This document shows, in pieces, positions 38,610 through 49,408 of a stretch of DNA of 64,000 nt. The position numbers and the translations under genes are program-made. The first letter of the stretch is position 1. Each line of letters opens with the position of its first letter. The notes beneath the pieces were generated by a model. The model was not told the DNA's origin, ran no database searches, and was given only the letters and a program-made list of their open reading frames with translations. Source of the stretch: Taxawa tesnikishii (nom. ined.) (Eukaryota; Ascomycota; Dothideomycetes; Dothideales); assembly GCA_030247885.1 (NCBI GenBank), contig JAPDRO010000022.1:1-64000 (forward strand), given 5' to 3'.

Positions 38610-39560
38610 CTATTCTAGACAACTCTGCGGATTCGCTATTATCGCCGGGATCACCGTAATTCCTGTCGCTGAACCTATCGAACCGTCTCCTACTAGCCAA
38701 GCATCCTGATTACGAGTGGTAACGCTTCCCTGGACATTTGAGCAGACAAGCTTGTTTGTTACGGTGTTGACCGTGCAGCTGACTGGCTTTGCGCCGGAGT
38801 TCGAAGCAAGATAGGGATATCCATTGTCGTATAGAGGCTGGGGGTCGAGGACGTTCCGCTTATCCCTCCGAGAGGTGGCACGATGTAGAAGAAAACGTCA
38901 ATGCAATATTGCGAGCTCCGCTGTAACATGCAGGGGTATACAATGACCCCAGCTGGAAAATTTCGGCGGTAGCAAGGGTTGCATTGAACGCAAGTCCAGC
39001 GCGAGACCCTACACTGTATCATTGTGCGTACCCCTGGTTATAGTCCGCCCGAATGTAGAAGTTCGTAGTCGTTACAGTCGCTGCAGCAACCGTGCTCCCC
39101 GTCGACGTGGGGATTCTCAGGCAAGAACAGGCAGAGGAGATGACACTGCTAACTGTATAACTATTGAAGCAAGAAGGTTGGGCGACAGACCGCTTGGCGA
39201 GGTCGGCTCCATTAGCAATCGCTCGCCTGGTCGCCGCAGCGCCCACCGCACATGTGTACGACGTCGGGAACACGGCTGTCGTTTGGGAGATTGTCAGAGT
39301 CACTGCAGATATGCTCAAATAAGAAGAGAAATACGCAGTTGCAGTGCTTTGGGCGCCAACCGCTGTAACAAGGCTGTCGACTATGGAGCAAAGGCTGCGC
39401 CGGTTGTGGCTGGGGTTGTTGACCCTGTGGGCGTGGTAGAAGTAGTCTTGGGTGTTGTGGATGTCATCTTCGAAGTCGTAGTGCTCTTGGCCTGGTTTGG
39501 ATCTGGGATGGCTGCAGCCAGGGCAGTACCAAGAAACAGGACATGTTAAAGTAAATACAT
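38610..39560 (-). pseudogene. Secreted Ser/Thr- and Cys-containing protein, decayed
   Basis: A minus-strand gene remnant next to the RIP island. An N-terminal stretch reads HVLFLGTALAAAIPDPNQ, a good signal peptide, followed by Thr/Ser/Pro repeats. A second stretch (39318 to about 38870) has CAVGAA...SACSCL followed by a TVAAATVTTTN tail, a layout common in fungal cell-wall and secreted proteins. A third reads LYDNGYPYLASNSGAKPVSC and ends IANPQSCLE at the stop 38610-38612. These stretches are in different frames or split by stops (TAA after MYLL, TGA after GYAQ). The two stops are of CAA/CGA-to-TAA/TGA type, so RIP leakage is likely. One frame change lies at a GGG run. Function unknown. Confidence 0.6.
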
Positions 39561-41885
39561 CTCGGGCAGTCTCTTACTGTAAGATGGTATTAGAGAGATG
39601 GATGAGGAAGTAAGAGGACACTCATTCTCTTTATAGACAGCTCGCTGCTAGTCGATAATAACATACATCGCTAGTATCGGACGTGGTATCTACTTGCCCG
39701 GACATGTCAGCCCATCAGAAAACTTGGCTTGTAACCTAGTAAGACGCTGTGCCAGCTTTCGCTACCTGAGCGTGAAACGGTGTGGTCTCAATCTGGTCTC
39801 AATTTGGTCTAAACTCTGTGGTGTAGAGTTTGGGCGTAAGAAGCCAGATCTTCGCTACTAGCCGGCTATTGTCACAGCTTCAGACATGTTGGCTAGCAAG
39901 AGCGGCCGCCAGCTGCAATAGAGTTCTTGCACGCAGGAGAGGCAGGCGGAGGACGAGTTATAACAGCATATTAGCGAGTTTGGCGTCTTCTAGCGCCTTG
40001 GCGTGCTGGAGAGGCAAGCCAATCGTCAATGCCAAGTCCCCTGCCCTAAACCCGACATCTCACTGTCTCAAAACAGCTTCGAATTTACCACGCGGCTTGC
40101 ACGCTTGCTGGCAGCTCGAAGACAGCGCAAAAAGTTCAATCGTTAACATCATGCGTTGAGACCTTGCAGGTCGAAGACCGTCCAGTCACATTTGCTGGAC
40201 CGTACAACAAAGCAAATGCTCAGCTAAGAGCTTGCACCAGGAGGCTTCGAGCCTATAGAAAGCGGCGTCAGCTGGTGCCACGCAACATACAAGCCTTATA
40301 AGGAAAGCCTACTAGAATAAGATAAAAGGGAAGGTTTCGAAAGCAGGGGCTAGATTCGATAGGCGTCTGTCGGGATTTGCCAAGCTCTCAGGTAAACTAT
40401 CTGCACTAATGGTAGTCTCGTGTAAAGGGACCAAGGTACTCTACTACATCCTCTTCCCACCCTCCCGTTCCGCCGCGACCCAGATTACGTTCACAGTGTC
40501 GCATTGACCGACCAGACCATCGGAGAGCTTTCCGTATCCGCAGCCAGGGTGTCCTAGTCCGGCTCAACATGGGTTATATGCCTCCGCATTGGATCCTCTG
40601 TATAGCCTGAAGCATACACCGTCTCGAACCTCGTAGAACTTGTTCGATTGTTGATGATCTCAAAAACCGTTGCCGCTATTGAGGTCGCCGTCACGGATAT
40701 TGGCACTCAGCTCGTTGCTATCATATTGGGAGGACCTCTCGTGCAACTTGCATTGCACACTCCAGCAGACGAGGCTAGCGCGGTGGCAGCGAACAGACCG
40801 GTCGGATTTGAGACATCGACGGCTGCTAAGTAGTGCAGATATACCAACCACAGCACTACAAATGTACACCGGTGTTGCATCCTCATATCCCTCAAAGACA
40901 GACCATAAACCACTTGTACACAGTGCAAAAACCAGAGTAGGGTTGACGCAAAGACAAGCTTGGAAAAGAGGGAGTTACCACGCTTTGAGGATATACGAAC
41001 AGGATGCAGAATGCTCTATCATAAAGTGTAGGCCAAGACTCAATAGTTACACAGCCGTGCTGCTGTATACAGTATAATGACCTGCAGCCCGCGTTGCTTC
41101 CAGACGGCATTGAGCGCTGACTCCAGGCTCGGGTAAACCATGTACCCGGTCGTGAAACACAGTCCATCAGCCGAGACTCAAGGCCTCGACCCATGAAGCT
41201 AGTGGTGGCCGCGTCAGGGGCTTGGTCAGACCACGAGATCTGGCTCGACGGCCGCACAGTCAGCCCAACATCACCGAGATTCTAAGAGTGGGCAAGATTG
41301 CATCTTCTACGCTGGTTGGTTGAGGCCGAGAGTGGTGTGGTGTCAGCAAGCCATCGATCGACCTTCCTTGTTGGAGAACAACGACTGCTGTAAGACAGAT
41401 GAATCTTTAGCGTCTCGAGAGACATTGTTATTGACGTGCTCAAAACAAAAGGAAGATTGCCAAGATGTAAGTGGTATATATGTTGACATGCAAAAAGCAA
41501 TTTTCTTAGGACCGCGACTCCTTTATGGTGCCTTATTAAAATTCTTAGAACTCTCGCAATTGCAAACTCGCCTACCTGCCTTCGCAAAGTAACAAGCCCC
41601 TACTCGTCTATTCTCAAGTGCTGCGTGCGAGTAACTTGCCCGAAGGTAAGGGTAAAAGAAAGGGATAAAGCGAGGCAAGCCATGGGTGACTATATTATTG
41701 ATACTATTATCTCTCGCTTTGGCTACACTATTTTGTCCCCCTGCCCTATTAGGTTGACTCGTGGATCCCGGATCCGCTTCCTCTTGTACTCTTATCTACT
41801 TGTTCTTATACCTCCTTTCTCCCTTCTCAATGCACTGCCCTGGCTATTCTTCTCGTGCCAGTTTTGTCCATACAAACGGCTGCAT
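39561..41885. other. Intergenic stretch without a convincing gene
   Basis: Normal-composition DNA. Several frames of 60-155 codons on both strands overlap one another and show no signal peptide, domain or intron pattern. Probably degraded subtelomeric sequence. Confidence 0.5.
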
Positions 41886-43234
41886 CTAGAGCCGGACATC
41901 GATGTGGCGCTTAGCGACCTTCTCCTCCGTGACCTCCATATCGGCACGCTTGAACAGGCCACCGCGACGGTAGACGCGGGAGTTCTCGTATCCGGCACGG
42001 CGAACAAAAGTCGAGGAGGCGGTCTCGGTAGCGGTAGCCATGTCAATATCGAGATCGGCGGATGGGTCAGCAGCTGCAGTGCTAACAGTTGAGGTTGGCG
42101 CGAGGGTGGTGGTGCTGGCAGGAGGGATGACGCCGGTGCTGAGGGGCACGGCTGAGGTGGTGTCCGAGGAGGAGGAGGATATTGGGATGCCGGAGGTTGA
42201 GATTACGGAGGTGGAGGTGGAAGACGCGATGTCAGGGATGGAGAAAGTGGTGGTGCTGGAGGAGGTGATGGTCTCGACGACGACGGTGGAGGAGATAGTT
42301 GTTGGACGCAGGGTGAGGTAGATTGTGGTTGGTTCGATTGTTGAGCTTAGAACCTCGGTAGAGGTAGGGATGGATGTAGAGAAAGTCTCGACGGTAGAGC
42401 TGGAAGCATCGGCGGTGGTGCTTGTGGCCTCGAAACTCACGCTGGAGGGACTCTCGACGGCGGAGCTCGACGCTGCTTCGGGGAAGACATCTCGGTAGTA
42501 GAAGAGATGGCAGCAGTGGTGGAAGATGCGGCCGTAGCCTTGGTGAAAGCAGCCTCGATTGATGTCGTTTCTATCGTTGGGGTGACGGTCGAAGTAGACA
42601 GAACGGTAACAGAGCTGGAGGTATCCTGCATAGTGATTGTGCTCTCGGACACGATGAAAGTGGTAGATGGGCTAGCAATGACCTCTGTGGAAGTCGCGAT
42701 CAGAGTCGGGGTCAAAGATAGAACTGAAGACGTGAACGGAGTCGAGGCAGTGGACAGGACCGAAGAAGTGGATGGAACGACGATGCTCGTCGAAGAAATC
42801 GGAGAAGCGGAAGTGGAAGAACCAGCAGCGGAAGTCTTAGCGCTTGCACTGGAGCTGATGCTGCTCGCAACCTTTGCGCTCGAACTGCTGCTGGCAACAG
42901 TGCTGGGTGCTGATGTGGGCGTGGGTGTCGTCTTCGCAGGCTGAAGAGCACTGATTATGTTTCCAATCAGATTCCCCAGTACAGATTTGCCCGACGTGTC
43001 TCCCTTGGACTGTGCCTGCTGCTCGGCGGCTTTCGCAAGGTTTGCGAGATCCTGCGCGATCTGCTTCGCGGCTTGCTCTGCCTCCTGTGCCAATTGAGCG
43101 GCGCGAGCGTTCGCTTGCACGATGGCGGCGGAGTTGGCGTTGGCGTTCGGGAGGTTCAGGTTCAGAGGGTTGGCCTGGGTGCTAGCTGCCAGCAGAAGCA
43201 GAGCCATGGAGGTGGAGCTGGTGGAGGTGCGCAT
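41886..43234 (-). CDS. Ser/Thr-rich secreted cell-surface protein
   Basis: A predicted secreted, probably O-glycosylated surface protein of about 449 residues. It starts MRTSTSSTSMALLLLAASTQ, a signal peptide cleaved near TQA-NP. Residues 25-85 are an Ala/Gln/Asn-rich, probably helical segment (AQLAQEAEQAAKQIAQDL). Then follow about 280 residues rich in Ser, Thr, Val and Pro. The C-terminus has dibasic sites (FVRRAG, VYRRGG, LFKRAD, VAKRHI) like Kex2 targets. The frame breaks once, at the G4 run 42480-42483: before it the frame ends in SPKQRRAPPSRVPPA, while the other frame reads EAASSSAVESPSSVSFEA. One more G joins them and gives exactly 450 codons including the stop. No classic GPI-anchor tail is obvious. 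Adhesin-like role is inferred from composition only. Confidence 0.7.
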
Positions 43235-44246
43235 CTTGAAATTCGGGTGGGAGTGATTAAGGGACTATGGCAGGTAGGTAAGAGATTGTTGTGAGGGGCG
43301 AGTGGTAGGATGAGTGGTCAGATGAGAAGAAGAAGAGATGCCTGATCTGCTGCCCCTACGATGTTTGCCATGAGGCCTGTGATATATAGACCTGAGTGTG
43401 CTATAGAGATGCAGGCTGCTTCCGAGGCAAGCATGCGAAGAGGCATCCTGCCGTTCAATAGACTTTGTCTCGCTCAACCTCCCAAAACTACGCGTGAGAA
43501 TTCCCTCCCTGCTGCTTGTGCACAGCAGGACGTATACCGATGTAGTAGTCGCCCTAAAAATCGGCAGCTATGTTGTGCTGTGATGACTGTTATCGGACGT
43601 TCTTTCAACGTCCGATAGGCCACGTGTGGGTGACACCGCCCGGCAACTCCAGATGTCTCTACCCAGTAGGGCGTATGCAAGATTGCCGTGGCTAGATTCT
43701 TCTAGACAGCCAATGTGTGAAACATCGCGAATTTCTAATCTTCAGTTGGGTTGGGTAACGGGAGAGTTGAAGATACGACGTTGGCGGTTTGTATCGAACG
43801 TTTGGAGCGGTAGACGCCGAACCTCGGCCCCATGGCAGCCATTCAACATCACGCGACAGTGCCAGAAAAGTACAAACATCCCACTGCAATTCCGGCACTT
43901 AACACCAGCGTCGCCTGATCCCAACAGCAAATCACGAAATCACCATGATCAATGTCTTCGTCAGATGACCCTCGTCGGTCTTCTCGAGCTCCTCCAAACC
44001 CTCACCAACTCCGCGCTCTCCGTTAGCAAAAGGCAGCAGATTGGCAAGATGTCCTAGAACTACCGCCGGGTGTGGCGAGTGCTGGACACCTGTGTGAAAT
44101 TGGGCCAATCTGGACATTCCATTCGTGGAACCCAACAGCTAACCCATTGGGTGTAGCTAAGTTCCGAGACGTACGGCAGCACAACTCCGCAGTCATCGTC
44201 AACAACCATTCCCCGGCTCACGGGATCGGGATACAAGTCGGGGTGT
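43235..44246. other. Upstream region of the surface-protein gene
   Basis: About 1 kb with no supported gene. It holds a perfect 11-bp inverted repeat TATCGGACGTT / AACGTCCGATA with a 5-base loop at 43591-43617, 357 bp upstream of the surface-protein start. Overlapping frames of 60-143 codons show no domain. Confidence 0.5.
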
Positions 44247-45720
44247 CTAATCCTTGTTAGACATCCACACGGGTTGGGCTGTTGAATCCATACTGCTGCG
44301 AAGGAGAATCGGTTCGATCGGCTCATCGAGGTGCGCGTCTTTGTTTGATCTACAAAATCCTGCAAGACAGTCGGTGGGCTTCAACCCGGCTCTCTTGAGA
44401 ACCATAGTGGCGATGCCTGCCAAAGCGATCAAGAATCCGAATTTTTGTCAGTTCAGTTGTCGTGTATCTTTCGACCAATTCTCCCCACGACTGCTCCAAG
44501 GCCCGCCTATCGCTCGAGCTGGACTTTGTGAGCTGCTCAATAGTATGCAGATCCTCATACCTCCAATTCGTGAAAAAGTTACGTTGATGAGACAGGTCTT
44601 GCACGCACGAGTTTTGCAGCATTCCCACCATGTTTGGTCCCCGGTGAAATGGACTGTGCGCGGAGCGTGTGCGTGCTGTTGCAAAACCCAAGCTCTCTTA
44701 TCCAACGGGCCATCGACCCGGTGTTCCCAAGCCGTTGGATCTGTACATAAGTAGGGTTGGCTGTTGAACTCGGTCCACCAATTCGGTCCTGCAGCCCAGG
44801 GGTTGGTCCAGGGGTTGGTCCATGAAGCTTTCACAAGAAGAGGGGATACTAGGGAGGTACTTTTGTTCTCGAAAAGCCCTCCGTTTCCGTCAGTTGACGA
44901 TTTTGCTGCGATGGTGAGGAATGAGTTTGAGTAGATTGTCGCCATTATCACTGGTTTCTGTACCCAAGCTTTCTTGGAGGCTTGGATGGTGCAAAGTGAG
45001 TCGATCCATAGGTATTGCACACCTAGTGCTCTTGTGAAGGGAACAGCATCCTGGAACGTGTTTGATAGTGTGGTATGTGGACACTTTTTTTGAACTGTGC
45101 AACCTTCTTTGACGACAATCGTACAGGTCCAAATTGGGAACATAGCTCTGATCCAGATCTACGTCCTCATCTTCAAGTAGCTCCACGTACCTGTCGTTTT
45201 CTAGCGATCTTACATCAAGAAGTCGGTATAGGAGCAGTCCGCTAGAGCTTTGTGAGTGTCTTAGTTTCGGCTGGTCCTAGCAGTTTCCATATTCGTCCTG
45301 ACACGGTGAAGCCCAATCGTATGTCTGAGCGACATGCCCAGGCGGGAAGTTTGCGGACAGATTACTGGCTTCAAGTCTATCTTATTCTCGTCAGCTCGAA
45401 AGGAATACCACAGATCTCTTTTTCTCTTGTAGCTTACCTTCCGACTGAGTAAACCTATTGACATGATGGTGATGTAAGCTCTCGGATCATTGTATCGACC
45501 GTCGATGGAATATCCGAATTCCATGGCAAAGGTCGGCGAGATTACTGAGACATAACTGACAGCTTTCTGAATTTCGGTCCTGATCTGTTCCTCTGGAGCC
45601 ATCTTCCAACGTCTCCGAAGACTTTAGGAGCGTGCACAGTGGACAACCTCTTTGTGTACTGATTTCCAACTCTGCAAACTCAAAATGTGTACACGGACTC
45701 CATTCTCCGTTTTTTGACAT
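44247..45720 (-). pseudogene. HET-domain (heterokaryon incompatibility) gene, decayed
   Basis: A minus-strand remnant of a HET-domain protein (PF06985), a family of fungal self/non-self recognition proteins. The N-terminal part has the usual Cys pairs (CTHFEFAELEI..GCPLCTLL). The core block reads TFQDAVPFTRALGVQYLWID followed by SLCTIQ, then IYSNSFLTIAA and RPLDKR-like GPLDKRAWVLQ with HFTGDQTWWEC. The last part reads W-ELVERYTTTELT and LIALAGIATMV. These lie in several frames, so it is broken in several places unless some gaps are introns. Decayed HET genes are common near fungal chromosome ends. Confidence 0.7.
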
Positions 45721-46779
45721 AGGACGCCAGTATACTCGGCTGGAATCTGCTACGTCTGTTTCGTTTGTGTCAGACGTTCCGTCCGACTCCGGAAAGCTTC
45801 TCGACTAGCATATGAGCCCATCCGCTTCGAAGATATCTTTACGCAGAGCACAGAATCGCGTATTTGCTGCTCACCGCTGTTGTCATGTGAATCTGGTAGT
45901 CGCAATGATATGTGCAAAGACGTCGAATGTCGCCTACGCTTCGGGTCTGTGCTGCGTAGATTGTTGGTATTAGCATTTAGGCCGTTCTCTCTGCATTCTC
46001 CATTCCCGTACAGCGTTTTGTTATGCTTCTTTGTTTTTTATGCACCTTTACGGGCCTCTCTGTCAGTTCCAAAGATAGGGCCACATTTAGGCAGTTGGTT
46101 CACGTGGCAATGGAAGTTTATAGAAGATTGCCAGCGGAGTCAGCCTTGCTGCAATCCTGTCTTAGATGCGGTCAGTTAGGAACGTCTCCCATGCGTGCCT
46201 TCAGGAAACGATGGCCCTCGATAACATGCTGCTGCTCGAAGCATCTGGGAAGTCCTTGCTCAACATCCATGCAGACAGGGTCTCCAGCTGCGGTCAAGAC
46301 CTCCAGTTGCTCCATAGTTGCTAGACCGCAGAGCAGCAGCTCGTTTTTCTTAGTCATTCCTGTTTCTTCCGATTCGGCGTACGAACAAAATGAGGAATAT
46401 ATTCAAGCGGAGAACAACAAAGGAGTTGAGGAGCCATGCAGCAGTAGAAAGTGCTTTACCAGGAGGACAGCCACATAGATGTATGCCCCCTCCCGCAGGT
46501 TTTCTCATTACCCTTAGCAGAAGGCCGTACTACATTCGGGCGTTCTCAAAGTGTTGAGTGTCCAATTAACGAGAGGGCGCTTCAGATCCCGAGTCATTAG
46601 AACTACAAGTGCGTCAGGCTTAGCTCCGCGGCAGGATGTTTGCTGCTCGTCGCTTCACCATACACAGCCTGGCGAGTCGGATTCAGCTGCTGTATAACAG
46701 CAGTGTACTTCCTTCCCTGGGTGGTCGTTGCCTGCTTGCAGATGGAAACTTTGTGTGGGAAACGGTGCGTGCCTCAGGC
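45721..46779. other. Intergenic stretch, no supported gene
   Basis: Short overlapping frames on both strands (up to 151 codons) without recognisable domains. Composition is normal. I see nothing that supports a gene. Confidence 0.45.
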
Positions 46780-46975
46780 AGACCAGAAAGTGTCGGTCTT
46801 CCATCTTGGGAACAAGACCGTCAGCTTGACACTCTTGGTTTCAGTGTCAGACTGAAGTAGGTCCCTCTTGTAGTACCAGACGCTCCAGATTGGGTTGTTG
46901 AGTGCTTTCCAGCCCAGAGGGACCGGCAGGCAAAAGGAGCTGAAGGAATAAAGTCGTCTTGGGATCCGGGCTATC
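46780..46975 (-). pseudogene. Protein-coding fragment of unknown family
   Basis: The minus strand reads IPRRLYSFSSFCLPVPLGWK, then ALNNPIWSVWYYKRDLLQSD and a charged TETKSVKLTVLFPRWKTDTF ending at a TGA. The composition is protein-like with well-spaced Trp and Tyr, but no start or domain is visible. It could be a lone exon or a gene remnant. Confidence 0.3.
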
Positions 46976-47257
46976 CCATCAGTTCCCGAATAACAGGACC
47001 GCCTGCATCGCTTGTTAGGTTGCTAGGACTGGCCGAGCGGGCCTGATAATTGGGACAACAGACAGGTCGAAAGCGGAAGGGTGAATTGGTTGTACGGCTT
47101 CCCAACGATGCTGGACGAATAACATCACAACATGATTTCTCATCCACCAACCTAGTTGAACTCAGTCCACAAAACCCCTGTGGACGCATAGGCGACTGGA
47201 AAGCAGCATCACCGAGAAAAGAGGCCAAGTTCGGAAGGAAGAAGGGAAGAGATAGCC
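46976..47257. other. Upstream region of the small conserved gene
   Basis: Short intergenic DNA. A plus-strand frame starting at 47050 is open into the next gene's exon 2 but is not needed to explain it and has a poor start. Confidence 0.4.
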
Positions 47258-47649
47258 ATGAAGGTTGCGGAGATCCTCTCGGACCTGACTTCGCTCCGTG
47301 CATGCGTACGTCTTCCACCTTCATCCCCCAGCTCCACTCCATTGTTCCTCTCGAATCCTCGAGATACGATGCCCTGATTGTAGCTTCCTGGCTGTTACTC
47401 ATCAGTATCCAGGATCCCAACGCAGCACTCGCTCTCGTCTCTGCCCGACCAGCCACCTCCACCAGTCAAGCTACCTCCACCGCTCTCAACACATTCGTTC
47501 CACAAGATGAGGAGTCAGACGTAGATCTGAAGCGCGCGAAAGACCTCATCGAGCTCCACTCTGGGGTCAGGAGCGCTTACAGTGGCGGCGTTGACCGTGA
47601 GCTGCTTCAGGCTCGGGAGGATGTGAGGAGGGTGCTGGAGCAGGCATGA
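47258..47649 (+). CDS. Small conserved fungal protein of unknown function
   Basis: Two exons. Exon 1 (47258-47305) encodes MKVAEILSDLTSLRAC, followed by a GTACGT donor. Exon 2 starts after CAG at 47413 and reads DPNAALALVSARP... to the stop at 47649. The intron is 107 bp, both exons are in phase 0, and the product has 94 residues. The C-terminal half (ESDVDLKRAKDLIELHSGVR and LLQAREDVRRVL) resembles a short conserved protein I have seen in ascomycete proteomes with a D-DLKRA-DL-LH core; I know no function. I chose this start because MKVAEIL.DL.SLR also fits that family, better than the long upstream frame. The exact acceptor is less certain than the C-terminus. Confidence 0.65.
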
Positions 47650-47980
47650 CCTGGCCGGCTATGGGGATCAGGAAGTACAAGCGGACAAAACAAGAGATAG
47701 TTCGAGGGGAGAAACAAGAAGTAGGATACGGTATTTCCAGGGGTTTACGCAATGCTAGGAAGTGAAACGATGTACAGGCACAGTTCTGCCAGTCTACCGT
47801 AAAGAGACGCGTTTTGAAGTACACCCTCCAAGAGCACATTCTCTCAGCCCGTTTACGAAGTTCTGGGACGTTCCCCTTTCCCTATATCCGTAGCCGTAGC
47901 CGTAGCCATAACCGTGGCCTCAAACTCCAAAACACCTTGCTTGAACGCTTCAACCCAGATCCAAACCCAACAACTCTCAG
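47650..47980. other. Convergent 3' intergenic region
   Basis: 330 bp between the ends of the small conserved gene and EAF6. It includes a repeated CCGTAGCCGTAGCCGTAGCC stretch at 47888-47909. Likely 3' UTRs of both genes; no other feature is seen. Confidence 0.6.
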
Positions 47981-48663
47981 TCAGTCCCTTCCATAGCTAA
48001 CCTTTCCCCTCTTGGCCGGCTTCCCATCCTCGTCCTCATCCCTGTCCGCCGCCTTCTTCTTCTTGTTCGTGTTCTTGCCCGTCCCACTCGCAGGAGTAGC
48101 CCCACTATCCCCTCTCGTCAAGTTCGGAGGAACCGAAGACGTCGGCGTGGGCGCATGCGAAGGTGTATTGGTGGTTGAGCTCGGTGCTGGGGACTCCTGG
48201 CTCTATCACGAAACTGCATCAGCTCATGTGCCTCATGCTAATTCCTGTATCGCCTACCACGCAAGTCGTATGCGCACCAGCCATCCCATCCGTCTCAACA
48301 TAAGCTCTCAGCCTAGGAGAAAAAGAAAACCACACTCACCCTCATCCACCCGACCGAACTTCGAGAGAAAATCCTCTCCTCCTCCCTGATCCTCCCTCTT
48401 CCTTTTCTGTCATCCGCCCTTTTGTCCAACACGGCGCCCTTGACCCAATTATCGAACCCTCTCACAATGTTTCCCGCGCCCGCCGTGTCTTCCAAGTACG
48501 CGCCTTCCAACTTGTAGATACTGTCTTCGAGCGCCGCGAGCTGTTCATCCAGGGCGCGCTTTTTAGCCAAGGTTCCCCGGAGAGTCGCGCGCAGGGACTC
48601 GTAGTATGGGCGGCCGGGTTGGTCGGTGGTGTTGGCTGTGGCTGGGGGTTGGGTGTCGGCCAT
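47981..48663 (-). CDS. EAF6: EAF6, subunit of the NuA4 histone acetyltransferase
   Basis: Encodes the small NuA4 (and NuA3-type) subunit Eaf6 (PF09340), part of nuclear histone acetyltransferase complexes. Exon 1 (48340-48663) holds the coiled-coil domain: YYESLRATLRGTLAKKRALD, then EQLAALEDSIYKLEGAYLED and the family signature GNIVRGFDNWVKG. A 143-bp intron (48197-48339, GTGAGT...CAG) joins SVGWMR to ESPAPSSTTNTPSHAPTPT. Exon 2 (47981-48196) ends with the usual basic/acidic tail KKKKAADRDEDEDGKPAKRG and KVSYGRD. The exons add up to 540 nt and 179 residues, within the usual fungal range. No frame problem. Start chosen at MADTQPPATANTTDQ, the only ATG before the conserved block. Confidence 0.93.
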
Positions 48664-49408
48664 TGTTTTGGGGAAGTTTACTGGTTATGTATACGGAGGT
48701 CGAAAGTCTGGTTAGAGGTTACGGTATGGGCTGGATTGTTCTTCCTGGTGATGCAGGGAGATGATGCGCGAGAGACGTGTTTTGCTGCTCGGTGACGAAT
48801 TGCAGGTTTCGCGAACGCGACCAAAAGCGGGACGAATCCCGCTCGTTTTCACATGCACGAAGGCCTCCTCACCTGCCGCGGGAGCTAGATTTCGATCAAA
48901 TACGTATTTCAATACCTCTGAGCATGGTCGGGAAATTCTGTCCCCGCTATCTTTTACCGCTCATGCTGGCGCGGCCGGAGGTAGGGTGCATGCAGGCTTC
49001 TCTTCCTCAATACACACAGTACCAACTCATGCCACGGATGTGACAATGGAGTTGCGGCAAGACTACAAGGAAGGAGTATGTGCACCTCCATCGGTTGGTC
49101 AATCACAGGTTGGTCCTCGAGAGAGAGAGGCTTTCCGATATCTTTGCCAAACGAGTATGATAGTCTGGTGATATGTTGTGTTGTTGAGCTAGATAGAGCC
49201 TCAAGCCTAATCTACCGAACAAAGCTATAAAGAAAAAACCACAAAGGAGATCATCCCTCCGCTTTCCATTAACCTCTCATCTCCTAGAAAAGGTGTGAAA
49301 CGCTTCACATTCTGCCTCTGTAAACCATAGAGCCAAATCCCGAATACTCAAATCGATGCGACATGGGTATAGAACTTTTGCCAAGAACGCCATTGTCCTT
49401 CGACGTTT
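48664..49408. promoter_or_regulatory. EAF6 upstream region and 3' flank of the PWI gene
   Basis: About 745 bp without a supported gene. Frames of 66-136 codons on both strands have no domain. The part next to 48663 should contain the EAF6 promoter; I recognise no specific site. Confidence 0.5.

Noticed and set aside
39830-40159. Plus-strand frame of 109 codons
   Set aside because: Ser/Arg/Ala-rich translation without domain, signal or conserved look; overlapping alternatives are equally good.
43626-44057. Plus-strand frame of 143 codons upstream of the HET remnant
   Set aside because: No domain or protein-like pattern; overlaps frames on the other strand of similar length.
47050-47257. Long upstream extension of the small conserved gene
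   Set aside because: The frame is open but the conserved N-terminus MKVAEILSDLTSLR lies in another frame joined by a GT-AG intron.
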